64,000 nucleotides of DNA from Novosphingobium umbonatum (GTDB taxonomy: Bacteria > Pseudomonadota > Alphaproteobacteria > Sphingomonadales > Sphingomonadaceae). The notes beneath the pieces were generated by a model. That model had not been told where the DNA came from, ran no database searches, and saw only the letters and a program-made list of their open reading frames with translations. Positions within the stretch are counted from its first letter, which is position 1; every line of letters starts with the position of its first letter. This document shows, in pieces, positions 55,241 through 64,000 of this stretch. The translations under genes and the position numbers were made by a program. The stretch covers positions 186,001 through 250,000 of the forward strand of contig NZ_SACO01000005.1 of NCBI RefSeq assembly GCF_004005905.1, given 5' to 3'.

Positions 55241-57544
55241 ATGACCAGCGCACCTATCGGCCCCACTTCCAATTCCAGCGCGGTGGCCTCCGCGCGCAAG
55301 ATTCTTACTCGCCTGCACGAGGTGATGGCATCGCGCAGCCATGCGCAGGCCAAGCTGAATACGGTGGTGGATGTGATCGGCGAAAGCCTCGATAGCGAGG
55401 TTTGCTCGATCTATCTGCTGCGTGAAGGCATGCTGGAATTGTTCGCCACCCGTGGTCTGGCGCAGGAGGCGGTGCATGTCACCCGCATGGGCGTGGGCGA
55501 AGGTCTGGTGGGCACGATTGCCTCCAATAGCGAAACGCTCAATCTGGCCGAAGCGACGGCGCACCCCGACTTTTCCTATCGCCCCGAAACGGGGGAGGAT
55601 AAATTCCACTCCTTCGCCGGCGTGCCGATTGTGCGGCGCGAACGGGCGGTGGGCGTGCTTTGCGTGCAGCATGTCGATCCGCGCCGTTATGAAGAGGTGG
55701 AGATCGAGGCGCTGCAAACCGTGGCCATGGTGCTGTCGGAATTGATCGCCAATGCCGAACTGGTCGATGAGGAGGAAGCTGCTGGCCTTGCCGCCGCGCT
55801 GACGGGGCCGGAGAAAATGTCGGGCCTTACGCTGGTAAAGGGGCTGGGCAGCGGGGTGGCGGTCTATCACCAACCGCGCATCACCATCGAACATGTCGTG
55901 GCCGAGGATACCGAGGCCGAGCGCCAGCGCGTCTATCTGGCCTTTGACAAGATGCGCGAGCAGATCGACCGCATGGCCAGTCAGGCCGAATTCGGCATCG
56001 GGGGCGAGCATGAGGAAGTGCTCTCCACCTACAAGATGTTCGCCTATGACGAAGGCTGGAGCCGCCGCATCAATGAGGCGATCGACAGCGGCCTGACCGC
56101 CGAGGCCGCGATCGAGCGCGTGCAGCAGCGGACCCGTATGCGTATGCGCCAGATCGATGACGCGCTGCTGGCCGACCGCATGCATGATCTGGAGGATCTC
56201 TCCAACCGCTTGCTGCGCATTGTGTCGGGCCAGTTGGGCACAGCGGCCAGCATGGGCTTGCGCAATGACGCGATCCTGATTGCGCGCAATCTGGGGCCTG
56301 CCGAACTGCTGGAATATGACAAACGCCGGCTGAAGGGGGTGATCCTAGAGGAAGGCTCGCTGACCGCGCATGTGGTGATCGTGGCGCGGGCGATGGGCAT
56401 TCCGGTGCTGGGCCGTGTGAAAAGCCTGCGCGGGCGGGTGCGTGAAGGCGACCAGATCCTGCTCGACGCCGATCAGGGCTTGGCTTTCGCCCGCCCGACG
56501 CGCGACATGGTGATCGGTTTTGACGAACGCTATGCCAAGAGTCGCGAACGTCAGGCCAAATATGTCGCCATGCGCGATGTGGTGCCGGTCACCGCCGATG
56601 GTGAGCGGATTTCGGTGCTGATCAATGCGGGCCTGCGTGAGGATATGCCCAATCTGTCGCTGACCGGCGCGGATGGGGTGGGCCTGTACCGCACCGAATT
56701 CCAGTTCCTTGTCGCCGCCACCTTGCCCAGTCGTGAGCGCCAGACGCGGCTTTACCGCGAAGTGCTGGAAGTGGCCGGTTCCAAGCCGGTGGTGTTCCGC
56801 ACGGTGGACATTGGCGGGGACAAGAGCCTGCCTTACCTGCGGCATGAAGACGACATGCACGAGGAAAACCCTGCCATGGGCTGGCGCGCCTTGCGCGTGG
56901 CGCTGGAGAGAGACGGTTTGCTCAAAGCGCAGGCGCGGGCCTTGCTGGAGGCTTCGGCGGGGCGCGTGCTCAACGTGATGTTCCCCATGATTTCGGAACC
57001 TTGGGAGTTTGATGCTGCCAAGGCGGTGTTCGATGCGCAATTGGCGCATTTGAAGACCTTGGGCAAAACCCTGCCGGAATCGGTGAAATATGGCGCCATG
57101 CTGGAAGTGCCCGCGTTGGCCGAAGTGCTGGATATTCTGCTGCCCAAGCTGTCCTTCCTGTCGATCGGCACGAATGACCTGACCCAGTTCCTGTTGGCGG
57201 CGGACCGTTCCAACCCGAAACTGGCCGAGCGTTATGACTGGCTGTCGCCCGCGATCCTGCGCTTCATCCGGCGCGTGTCGGCGGCGGGGCGTGAATATCA
57301 TGTGCCGATGACCGTTTGCGGCGAAATGGGCGGGCGTCCGCTGGAGGCTTTGGCGCTGTTGGGCGTGGGCATCCGCCGCCTGTCGATCACCCCTGCGGGC
57401 GTGGCGCCGATCAAGGAATTGGTGCGCCGCGTCAATCTGGCCGAGATTACCCAGGCGATGGAAGGCTGGCTGGCCAATCCGCCCGCCAATCTGCGCGAGG
57501 TGATGACCGCTTGGGCGAGCGAGCGCGGCTTGCTTGCCGATTGA
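55241..57544 (+). CDS. ptsP: PTS-Ntr enzyme I, PtsP
   Basis: The protein has 767 residues. A GAF domain occupies about residues 20-165 (VGEGLVGTIASNSETLNL, FAGVPIVRRERAVGVL), followed by enzyme I: the N-terminal helical domain, the phospho-histidine His377 in GSLTAHVVIVARAMG, and the PEP-binding barrel with GLYRTEFQFL, FRTVDIGGDK, SIGTNDLTQF and VCGEMGGRP. It passes phosphate from PEP to NPr in the nitrogen-related PTS. The start MTSAPIG gives the normal N-terminus; upstream in-frame sequence is unlike protein. Confidence 0.95.
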   Translation: MTSAPIGPTSNSSAVASARKILTRLHEVMASRSHAQAKLNTVVDVIGESLDSEVCSIYLLREGMLELFATRGLAQEAVHVTRMGVGEGLVGTIASNSETLNLAEATAHPDFSYRPETGEDKFHSFAGVPIVRRERAVGVLCVQHVDPRRYEEVEIEALQTVAMVLSELIANAELVDEEEAAGLAAALTGPEKMSGLTLVKGLGSGVAVYHQPRITIEHVVAEDTEAERQRVYLAFDKMREQIDRMASQAEFGIGGEHEEVLSTYKMFAYDEGWSRRINEAIDSGLTAEAAIERVQQRTRMRMRQIDDALLADRMHDLEDLSNRLLRIVSGQLGTAASMGLRNDAILIARNLGPAELLEYDKRRLKGVILEEGSLTAHVVIVARAMGIPVLGRVKSLRGRVREGDQILLDADQGLAFARPTRDMVIGFDERYAKSRERQAKYVAMRDVVPVTADGERISVLINAGLREDMPNLSLTGADGVGLYRTEFQFLVAATLPSRERQTRLYREVLEVAGSKPVVFRTVDIGGDKSLPYLRHEDDMHEENPAMGWRALRVALERDGLLKAQARALLEASAGRVLNVMFPMISEPWEFDAAKAVFDAQLAHLKTLGKTLPESVKYGAMLEVPALAEVLDILLPKLSFLSIGTNDLTQFLLAADRSNPKLAERYDWLSPAILRFIRRVSAAGREYHVPMTVCGEMGGRPLEALALLGVGIRRLSITPAGVAPIKELVRRVNLAEITQAMEGWLANPPANLREVMTAWASERGLLAD

Positions 57545-57642
57545 CATATATCCCAAACTCCGCGCTCTAGGTGGTTGACTTGGGATGGTTTACAGAGTCT
57601 TGTCGCCGCGACGGGCGATAATGGCATTCGGATAGAAACGAC

Positions 57643-58608
57643 ATGAGTGCGCAAGAACAAGGAACTTCGGGACTGCCGCAAGGCGTAGGCGCCAAGCTGC
57701 GCGCCGCGCGTGAGGCTGCGGGCCTGTCGCTGGGCGATCTGGCGGCGCAAAGCCGCATCCGCGAAAGGCACCTTCAGGCGCTGGAAGAAGGCGATCTGGC
57801 CGCCTTGCCGGGCCGCACCTATGCGCTGGGCTTTGCCAAGACTTTTGCCAATATGGTCGGGCTGGACGCTGCGGCGATCAGCGCGGAAACCGCCAAGGAA
57901 CTGGACCGTCTGGCCGGTGCAGTCGAAGCCGAAACCGAGGCAGCCTTTGCCCCCGGCGATCCGGCGCGCGTGCCTTCCTCCGGCTTTGCCTGGGCGGCGG
58001 CGCTGGCTGTGGCTGTGGCGGGCGTGGGCGGCTATGTCTGGTGGCAGAACACCAGCAGCCCTGCGGTGGGCCTGCCATCCTTGCTGCCCAGCGAAACGCC
58101 TAGCGTAGCCCCTGTGGCCGCGCCCAGTGCGGAACCCAGCGAGGCCCCCAGCGCCGAGGCCAGCGCGCAGCCGAGCGGCCCCGTGGTGTTTACCGCCGAG
58201 GACGACAAGCTGTGGGTCAAATTCTATGACGGCAAGGGGCAGCAATTGCTGCAGAAGCTGATGGCCAAGGGCGAGACCTACACATTGCCCGAGGGCGTGG
58301 AAAATCCGCAATTGTGGACCGGCCGCCCCGAGGCTTTGTCGATTACCATTGGCGGGCAGGCCGTGCCCAAGATTGCCGAGAAGCAAAAGACGGTCAAGGA
58401 TGTGCCGGTCAGCGCTGAGGCTTTGTTGGCCCGTGCCGCGACCCCTGCGCCCACCGAAAGCGCCAGCGCGGCGGCCACAGAGGCGGCAGTGACAAAGCCC
58501 GTGGTGCGCAAGCCTTTCCCCCGTCCGCGCCGCAGCACAGCCGCTGGCGATAGCGTCCCCGCGCCGCAGGCCACCGCAGCCAGCAATCCTTCCACCGTTT
58601 CGCAATAA
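57643..58608 (+). CDS. RodZ-like helix-turn-helix membrane protein
   Basis: The protein has 321 residues. A Cro/CI-type HTH covers about 15-80 (LRAAREAAGLSLGDLAAQS, HLQALEEGDLAALPGRTYA), then a single membrane helix at about 108-127, a Pro/Ser/Ala-rich linker, and a DUF4115-type beta domain (KLWVKFYDGKGQQLLQKLM) with a low-complexity tail. This is the RodZ layout (cytosolic HTH, periplasmic beta domain), linked to MreB and cell shape. It lies 98 bp after ptsP and before the TPR gene. Confidence 0.8.
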   Translation: MSAQEQGTSGLPQGVGAKLRAAREAAGLSLGDLAAQSRIRERHLQALEEGDLAALPGRTYALGFAKTFANMVGLDAAAISAETAKELDRLAGAVEAETEAAFAPGDPARVPSSGFAWAAALAVAVAGVGGYVWWQNTSSPAVGLPSLLPSETPSVAPVAAPSAEPSEAPSAEASAQPSGPVVFTAEDDKLWVKFYDGKGQQLLQKLMAKGETYTLPEGVENPQLWTGRPEALSITIGGQAVPKIAEKQKTVKDVPVSAEALLARAATPAPTESASAAATEAAVTKPVVRKPFPRPRRSTAAGDSVPAPQATAASNPSTVSQ

Positions 58609-58690
58609 GCTGGCCTCGACAGCGCGCCCCGCTTTCGGCATCAGTCGGGGGCAGGGGGCTGCCTGTTTAAAGCCATGGGAGCATGATGAG

Positions 58691-59758
58691 ATGACACGTT
58701 TGCAGCGTTTGCGCCTTAACACCGGCAAGCTGTGGGCCGGTGGAGCGTTGTTGGCGCTGATGGCGCAGGGCATGGATCTGCCCGTGGCCAGCCTGTTGGT
58801 TTCGCCCGCCGTGGCGCAGGAAGCCGCGCCCAATCCCGAGGCCCGCCTGCGCAAGATCGAGGGCGAATTGCGCGCCGTGCAGCGCAAGGTCTTCCCCGGC
58901 GCGGACCCGAAAATGTTCCCGCAGGAACCGCCCGCCCCCGTGGTGGTCACGCCCGCGCCCACCGCCAGCGCCTTGACCGATGTGTTGATGCGTCTGGAAG
59001 CGGTGGAGGCCCAGAATGCGCGCCTGACCGCGCAGGTGGAGGATTTGAACCACCGCCTGACGCAATTGACCGCGCCCAAGGCGGAAGCGGCCGAAACCTT
59101 GGTGCCGACCGCCGATGGTGGCATGGCCGTTGCGCCTGCCAATGGGCCCAGCAATGCACCGGTTCCGGTTCCTGCACAAACTGTCGCAGCGCCTCCCGCG
59201 CCCAAGCCGGTTGCTGTGCAGCCTGCGCCTCAGCCCGCCCCCAAGCCGGTAGTGACCAAGCCTGCCAAGGTCGAAGCGGCCAAAGCCGAACCCGCGCCGG
59301 TCGCCAATGCCAAGCCGCCAGCCTCGCGCGTGGCGGCGGTGAAGGGCATCGTAAAGCCGCAGACCAGCGATCCGGCCGAAGATGATTATTCCTATGGCTT
59401 CAAGCTGTATGAGGCCAAATTCTATCCCGAGGCCGAGCAGCAGCTGAAGCTCTATCTGGAAGCCAATCCCAAGCATAAGAGCGTCAGCCGCGCCCGCAAC
59501 CTGATTGGCCGCGCCTATCTGGACGATGGCAAGCCGCGTGAGGCCGCCACCTGGTTCCTGCAGAATTATCAGGCCAACAAGAAGGGCGAGCGCGCTGCCG
59601 ACAGCCTGCTCAATCTGGCGGCGGCCATGATCGAGATGAAGGATACCAACCGCGCCTGTATCGCGATTGCCGAATTTGCCGATGGCTATGCGGTGGAAGC
59701 GGCGGGCCGTTTGAAGGCGCAATATGACGCCACGCGCAAGTCGGTGAAGTGCAACTGA
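58691..59758 (+). CDS. CpoB/YbgF-like exported TPR protein
   Basis: The protein has 355 residues. The signal peptide is long and ends about SPAVAQ (residue 42). A coiled coil (EARLRKIEGELRAVQRKV, LMRLEAVEAQNARLTAQV) is followed by an Ala/Pro/Lys-rich linker and three C-terminal TPR repeats (YGFKLYEAKFYPEAEQQLK onward). This is the CpoB arrangement, which co-ordinates Tol-Pal with peptidoglycan synthesis. tilS overlaps its 3' end by 10 bases, as is common in alphaproteobacteria, although no tol or pal genes are here. Confidence 0.8.
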   Translation: MTRLQRLRLNTGKLWAGGALLALMAQGMDLPVASLLVSPAVAQEAAPNPEARLRKIEGELRAVQRKVFPGADPKMFPQEPPAPVVVTPAPTASALTDVLMRLEAVEAQNARLTAQVEDLNHRLTQLTAPKAEAAETLVPTADGGMAVAPANGPSNAPVPVPAQTVAAPPAPKPVAVQPAPQPAPKPVVTKPAKVEAAKAEPAPVANAKPPASRVAAVKGIVKPQTSDPAEDDYSYGFKLYEAKFYPEAEQQLKLYLEANPKHKSVSRARNLIGRAYLDDGKPREAATWFLQNYQANKKGERAADSLLNLAAAMIEMKDTNRACIAIAEFADGYAVEAAGRLKAQYDATRKSVKCN

Positions 59759-60711
59759 CACAGGAGCGTTTTGCCGCGGATCTGGCGAAAGTCTGGCCGG
59801 AGGGTGGGCGCGATCCGGCCCTAAGGCTGGGCATAGCCGTATCGGGCGGGCCGGATTCGCTGGCTTTGCTGTTGCTAGCCCATGCGGCGCGGCCCGATGC
59901 GGTTTGCGCGGCGACGGTGGATCACGGACTGCGCGCCGAGAGCGCGGGCGAGGCGGTGCAAGTGGCGCGGATCTGTGCTGAACGCGGCATTGCGCATGAG
60001 GTGCTGACCATCACCGTGGCGGAAGGCAATGTGCAAAGTCAGGCGCGAGAGGCCCGCTATGGCGCGCTTTCGGAATGGATGCGTCGCCGCGAAGTCGCGG
60101 CGCTGGCCACCGCCCATCACGCCGATGATCAGGCCGAAACCTTGCTGATGCGGCTGAACCGCGCCAGCGGCGTGGCGGGGCTGGCCGGTGTGCGCGAACG
60201 CGGCTTTGTGCCTGCCGAGGGCGATGCGCAATTGCTGATCCGGCCCTTGCTGGGCTGGCGCAAGGCGGAACTGGCCGATGTGGTGGCGCAGGCAGGTTTG
60301 GAACCCGCCGACGATCCGTCGAACCGCAATCAGGCCTATGACCGCGTGCGGATGCGTCAGGCTTTGGCGCAAGTCGATTGGCTGGATGTCCATGCTCTGG
60401 CCGCCAGCGCGCAATATCTGGCAGAGGCGGATACCGCGCTGGAATGGGCCGCCGAGCGCGAATATGGCGCCCGTGTGCAGCGCGAGGGGCTGGGCATGAC
60501 CTATCGCCCCGCCGCACCGCGCGCGATTGCGCTGCGCGTGGTGGCGCGGATTGTGGAAGAGATCGACGGCAGCGCCCCGCGTGGCAGCGCCGTGGCGCGG
60601 CTGTTTGACAGTTTGCTTGCGCGCCAACCGGCGATGTTGGGCGATGTGATGGCGCGGCCCATGCCCGGTGGCTGGGCCTTCAGCCGCGCGCCTAAACGGC
60701 GAGCTATTTAA
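59749..60711 (+). CDS. tilS: tRNA(Ile)-lysidine synthase
   Basis: The protein has 320 residues. The PP-loop SGGPDS lies at residues 32-37, then ATVDHGLRAES and ATAHHADDQAETLLMRL, with RPLLGWRK and DDPSNRN, the family core. It adds lysine to C34 of tRNA-Ile2 so that it reads AUA. It has no long C-terminal domain, as in shorter alphaproteobacterial TilS. The GTG start overlaps the TPR gene. Its end overlaps the convergent transpeptidase gene by 4 bases. Confidence 0.94.
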   Translation: MQLTQERFAADLAKVWPEGGRDPALRLGIAVSGGPDSLALLLLAHAARPDAVCAATVDHGLRAESAGEAVQVARICAERGIAHEVLTITVAEGNVQSQAREARYGALSEWMRRREVAALATAHHADDQAETLLMRLNRASGVAGLAGVRERGFVPAEGDAQLLIRPLLGWRKAELADVVAQAGLEPADDPSNRNQAYDRVRMRQALAQVDWLDVHALAASAQYLAEADTALEWAAEREYGARVQREGLGMTYRPAAPRAIALRVVARIVEEIDGSAPRGSAVARLFDSLLARQPAMLGDVMARPMPGGWAFSRAPKRRAI

Positions 60712-61436
60712 AGCTTCGCGCCCAATCCGGCCTGTTTGCCTCGGGTGATGATCACCCTGTCGCCCAGCTTGGCGCGGGCGAACAGCTTTTGCGCAAAGGC
60801 CTTGGGCACGCCGATGCAGCCATGGCTGGCATAGCCATTGCGCACATTGGAGCCGTGGATCGACACGCCATCATTGGTGAGCCGCATCATATAGGGCATC
60901 GGCGCGTTATAGAGATTGGAAATGTGGTGCTCATCCTTTTGGGTGATGGGAAACACCCCCAAGGGCGTGGGCTTTTCCTGCGTGCCCAGCAGCACCGCCG
61001 CCGCGCCGATCTCATAGCCGTCGCGGAATACGGAGAGCACGCGGGCCTCAAGATCCACTGTCACGATCAAAACGCCCGCAGGCACGCCTTTTTCATCCCA
61101 CATCCAGTCGCCATAGCGGATCGGGCTTTTGATCGGCAGAATGCGCCGGATGACCAAAGCTTCGGGTTTGGCGGCAGGCTTTGGCGCATCGGCCACCAGC
61201 GGGACACTCTTGTCCGCCATTGGAGTGGGCGCGTCGGTTTGCTCTACAGGAGGTAGCGCTTCGGGCATAGCGCTTTGCACTGTGGCGGGCGGCTGTTCGT
61301 TGACATGGGCGGTGCCCTTGCGCTCGTCCCAATAGACCAGCCCAAGGCCAGCGATCACCACTAGCCCTATGCCAATCAGCACAGACAGGAAGCCATTGGG
61401 CCTTTGCGATGTGGTGGGATTATGCGCTTGCCCCAT
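60708..61436 (-). CDS. L,D-transpeptidase (YkuD) with membrane anchor
   Basis: The protein has 242 residues. One membrane helix (FLSVLIGIGLVVIAGLGLVY) near residue 18-37 is followed by a Pro/Ala-rich linker and the YkuD domain with HGSNVRNGYASHGCIGVP, which holds the catalytic His and Cys. It forms 3-3 peptidoglycan cross-links or attaches proteins to peptidoglycan in the periplasm. GAGAGG lies seven bases before the ATG; the open frame continues 44 codons further without support. Confidence 0.9.
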   Translation of the reverse strand: MGQAHNPTTSQRPNGFLSVLIGIGLVVIAGLGLVYWDERKGTAHVNEQPPATVQSAMPEALPPVEQTDAPTPMADKSVPLVADAPKPAAKPEALVIRRILPIKSPIRYGDWMWDEKGVPAGVLIVTVDLEARVLSVFRDGYEIGAAAVLLGTQEKPTPLGVFPITQKDEHHISNLYNAPMPYMMRLTNDGVSIHGSNVRNGYASHGCIGVPKAFAQKLFARAKLGDRVIITRGKQAGLGAKL

Positions 61437-61551
61437 TTGGGCGCCTCTCGATCCTGCTATGCGTGAGGGCTGTATTTGGATCAAATGCCGCCTTTTGACC
61501 AGTGACCATGCGGCCATGTGCCAGAGCGGGACGTTTACCGCCGCAGATATG

Positions 61552-61582
61552 AAAAGGGGGCCGCCCATGCAGGCCGCCCCCT
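61552..61582 (-). terminator. Hairpin terminator after the PEP carboxylase gene
   Basis: On the minus strand, GGGGGCGGCC pairs with GGCGGCCCCC (one mismatch) across a short loop and runs into TTTT, 24 bases after the stop. Confidence 0.7.
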
Positions 61583-61606
61583 TCCGATTACTCTTTGTTG
61601 CAACCC

Positions 61607-64000
61607 TTAGCCATGGGCGCCAAATTCATTGGCAATGCTGGTGCCAATGCGCAGGGCCAGACCATAGGCACGCTCGATCGGCTCGATATAGTCGCGGCGG
61701 ATGGCGGCATAGCCATTGGCGGCTTCGTCCGGATAATCGGCCGGTTCTTCCACATCGAAATCGTCAAGGCTGGGGAAGCTGGTGGGGAAGGCGCGGCGCA
61801 ATTGGGCCAAGGCTTCTTCCACCCGCAGGCTGAACACCATTTCCAGCACGTCTTCACGCGCAATATCATTGGCGCGGCTGAATTGCGGCACCATCACCAC
61901 GCGCAGGAACATATGCTGGAACAGCGCCAGACGCAAAGCCTGCAACACGCCGATCATCCGGCGCGTATGCTCGCGGTCGGGCAGGGGGGCCTCGTCAGGG
62001 ATCAGCGAGAGCAGGCGGTGCAGCTTCAACGCATCGACCCGCAGGCGCGTGGACAGGCGGCGGAACACGCCTGCACGATCGTCTCCGGTCAGATATTCGG
62101 CCAGAGCAAGGCAGCCGTCCGAAATATGCTCCTCATGCCCGCGATAGGGGCGGCTCGCCCAATAGGCGCTGTTGAACAATTCGCCAAAGGCGGTCAGCGT
62201 CTTGATGCTGGCCAGTGCATTGGCGGCGCGGATCAGGCGCACGATCTGGCGACCGCGTTCGGACGAGCGCAGCAGGGCGGCCACTTCCTCGTAATTGCCC
62301 TCAGCCGCGCTGCCCGCACCGGCGATGATATTCACCGGATAGCCCAGTTGTTGCAGCACCGAATTATGCGGGATCGCGCGGATCTGGCGCAGGCTCATCG
62401 TGCGGTCGGCGGCAATGTCGCTTTGGCGGCGGCTCTTGCGGCTGCCCGTATCGTTCAACAGGCCAAGGCCAAAGGCGGTGACCGCACGGCTATAGGTGCC
62501 GCTGGACAAGTGATCCTGCTGCACGCGGCGGATCGCGCGGTAAAAGTCGAGGCTGAGGTCGGTGCGGCGATAGAACGGATCGGTCGGCGCATAGGGATCG
62601 GTTTCGGCAGGGGCCAGTTCGATAAAGCGGGTGAGCGTGGCCAGAGCCAGTTCATCGCTGCCAAAGAACAGATAGCCATCGCCGCCCTGAAACGACACTT
62701 CCGGCTCCAGACGGATGCCCGAACGCACAAAACGGCGGCGCGCCCATGGGCTGAGCGGCCATGCCAGACGGTCGGACAGGCTGGCCGGATGCGCGCCGCG
62801 GCCCATGCTTTCGCCATGGGTGTTGAAGATCAATGCTGAGACATCGGACAGCTCGTTGGCCTGCATCGCCTGCGCCAGACGGCCCTGCAAACGCTCGATG
62901 GCCAGCGCGGCGGGGATCTGCCCCACAAAGCGGCCAGCGTCGGAAAAGCCGGTCTGGATCGCCACGCGGCCACGGCCACGGGCATAGGCGCGATAGGCCG
63001 GTTCGGCCAGCAGCGCGTCAAGGAAGCGCCCGCCATGTTCCAGCGCGGTTTCGGTTTCGAACAAAGGCGACACATCCACCTTGTCCTCGATGCCGAACAG
63101 TTTGGCGAAATAAAGCGCGGCCAGCATGGTGGTGGGCTGTTCGCATTCGGCCACCAGCATGCGGATCGGCGTATCGGCATCAATATGGTGCAGGATCTGC
63201 GCCATGGTCAGGAACAGGCGTACAGCGGTGCTGTTCTCGATGGCGAGTGCCGCGAAATTGCTACGCAAAACCTTGGCATTGGCCAGCAGTTCGCGCATTT
63301 TCATCAGCGCGGCCTGACTGGCCAGATCGAGGCGGCCATCGGGATCGATACGGCGGCGGATGGCGTTTTGCAGCTGGCTGCTGTTCACGCGGAAATGCAC
63401 CCAACCCATGCCCAGACCATCGGCGCGCATGGCCGAGGCGGCGGTCAGCAACACTTCGGCGGTGTCATCATCAGCCTTGTCGGCCAAGGCTTCCAGCTCG
63501 GCGATGATGCCGGTCAGGCTGGTCAGCTTGGCCGGATGGTCCGCCGTCAGCGTATTGGCTGCGGCGGAAAGCGCGGTGGGGTCCTTCAGATCATTGGCAA
63601 ACAGCGCCGCCATTTCCTCGGCGCGTTCCTGCGCGGCGATCAGGCGGGTGGCAATGTCGGGCGCGGCCTCGGCCAGTTGCGCGGCATAGGCGGCCAGACG
63701 CTGCGCCTTTTCCGAAAGGCGATAGCGGATGCAGGTGTGCCAGCCAATGTCGGTGCGGCCATCCATGTCATAACCGACCCAGCTGGCAAAGCGGATGGGC
63801 AGCGGCTTCAGGCTGCGCCATTGCGTGGGCCAGCGGTGGCGCGCGGTCTGGAACAGGGCGGCGGTGATGGCATTGCGCGCGGCCTGCCCACGGGTCAGAG
63901 CGGCCAAGGCGGCATCATGCTCGGTATCCAGCGTGATCGTGTCACGCGTGGCACTGGCGGCGCAGGTGGCGGCGCCAAAATCGCCTGCGGTGGCGGCATG
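61607..64000 (-). CDS. ppc: Divergent phosphoenolpyruvate carboxylase, 5' end cut by the window
   Basis: At least 797 residues are visible, and the frame is open through the right edge, so the N-terminus is missing. The family is suggested by LPIRFASWVGYDMDGRTDI (canonical form: PIRFGSWMGGDRDGNP) and FNTHGESMGRGAHP in place of the active-site FHGRGGSVGRGGGP. The C-terminus ends GTSIANEFGAHG, not the usual MRNTG. It would make oxaloacetate from PEP and bicarbonate. The key motifs are changed, so it is a remote subfamily; activity should be considered likely but not proven. Confidence 0.75.
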   Translation of the reverse strand, partial: HAATAGDFGAATCAASATRDTITLDTEHDAALAALTRGQAARNAITAALFQTARHRWPTQWRSLKPLPIRFASWVGYDMDGRTDIGWHTCIRYRLSEKAQRLAAYAAQLAEAAPDIATRLIAAQERAEEMAALFANDLKDPTALSAAANTLTADHPAKLTSLTGIIAELEALADKADDDTAEVLLTAASAMRADGLGMGWVHFRVNSSQLQNAIRRRIDPDGRLDLASQAALMKMRELLANAKVLRSNFAALAIENSTAVRLFLTMAQILHHIDADTPIRMLVAECEQPTTMLAALYFAKLFGIEDKVDVSPLFETETALEHGGRFLDALLAEPAYRAYARGRGRVAIQTGFSDAGRFVGQIPAALAIERLQGRLAQAMQANELSDVSALIFNTHGESMGRGAHPASLSDRLAWPLSPWARRRFVRSGIRLEPEVSFQGGDGYLFFGSDELALATLTRFIELAPAETDPYAPTDPFYRRTDLSLDFYRAIRRVQQDHLSSGTYSRAVTAFGLGLLNDTGSRKSRRQSDIAADRTMSLRQIRAIPHNSVLQQLGYPVNIIAGAGSAAEGNYEEVAALLRSSERGRQIVRLIRAANALASIKTLTAFGELFNSAYWASRPYRGHEEHISDGCLALAEYLTGDDRAGVFRRLSTRLRVDALKLHRLLSLIPDEAPLPDREHTRRMIGVLQALRLALFQHMFLRVVMVPQFSRANDIAREDVLEMVFSLRVEEALAQLRRAFPTSFPSLDDFDVEEPADYPDEAANGYAAIRRDYIEPIERAYGLALRIGTSIANEFGAHG

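Overview
The window is a high-GC, gene-dense chromosomal segment from an alphaproteobacterium, most likely a sphingomonad (Novosphingobium/Sphingobium/Sphingomonas type). This rests on two large TonB-dependent receptors, a full hopanoid locus, an RcdA-like DUF1465 protein, short DUF465 proteins, a PtsP-type enzyme I, and the gene order CpoB-like TPR protein then tilS. The genus is inference. I see no rRNA, tRNA, CRISPR array, integrase, transposase or prophage genes.

Layout. 0-8.1 kb: a TonB receptor divergent from a flavin monooxygenase, an exported catalase-peroxidase with a perfect 16-bp palindrome upstream, and a beta-helix/RTX protein. 8.5-14 kb: a transglutaminase-like cysteine protease, a small membrane protein, a cytochrome b plus molybdopterin lipoprotein pair, and an autotransporter-like subtilase whose Ala-Thr linker is coded by hexanucleotide repeats. 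14.2-20.8 kb: dapD, a glutaminyl cyclase, a 2-TM K+ channel, a NupC transporter, a thermonuclease-like protein and wecB-wecC. 20.8-25.8 kb: a dipeptidase, then a minus-strand run (glycosyltransferase, DUF2141, membrane protein, DUF2334 deacetylase) that lies 12 bp behind hpnN.

25.9-45.9 kb is the core: hpnN, hpnL, an mlaA-like gene, hpnK-hpnJ-hpnI, the divergent hpnA-hpnC-hpnD-hpnE-hpnF(shc)-hpnG unit, hpnH-ispH, hpnM, a second DUF2141 gene and dxs. Together these supply isoprenoid precursors (Dxs, IspH), make squalene from farnesyl diphosphate (HpnC/D/E), cyclise it (HpnF), add and trim the adenosyl-derived side chain (HpnH, HpnG), decorate bacteriohopanetetrol (HpnI, HpnK, HpnJ) and move hopanoids (HpnN, HpnM, possibly the MlaA-like protein). 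The extra glycosyltransferase/deacetylase set in the hpnN operon is the best candidate for an undescribed function.

46-64 kb is mostly housekeeping: a second TonB receptor and an orphan 2Fe-2S subunit, a PmtA-like methyltransferase, lipB, a small lipoprotein, an intergenic palindromic repeat cluster, nadA, a metallo-hydrolase, an rcdA-like gene, two DUF465 genes, ptsP, a RodZ-like gene, a CpoB-like gene, tilS, an L,D-transpeptidase, and a divergent PEP carboxylase cut by the right edge. Several starts were moved inward from the longest open frame because of ribosome-binding sites, ATGA overlaps or signal peptides.
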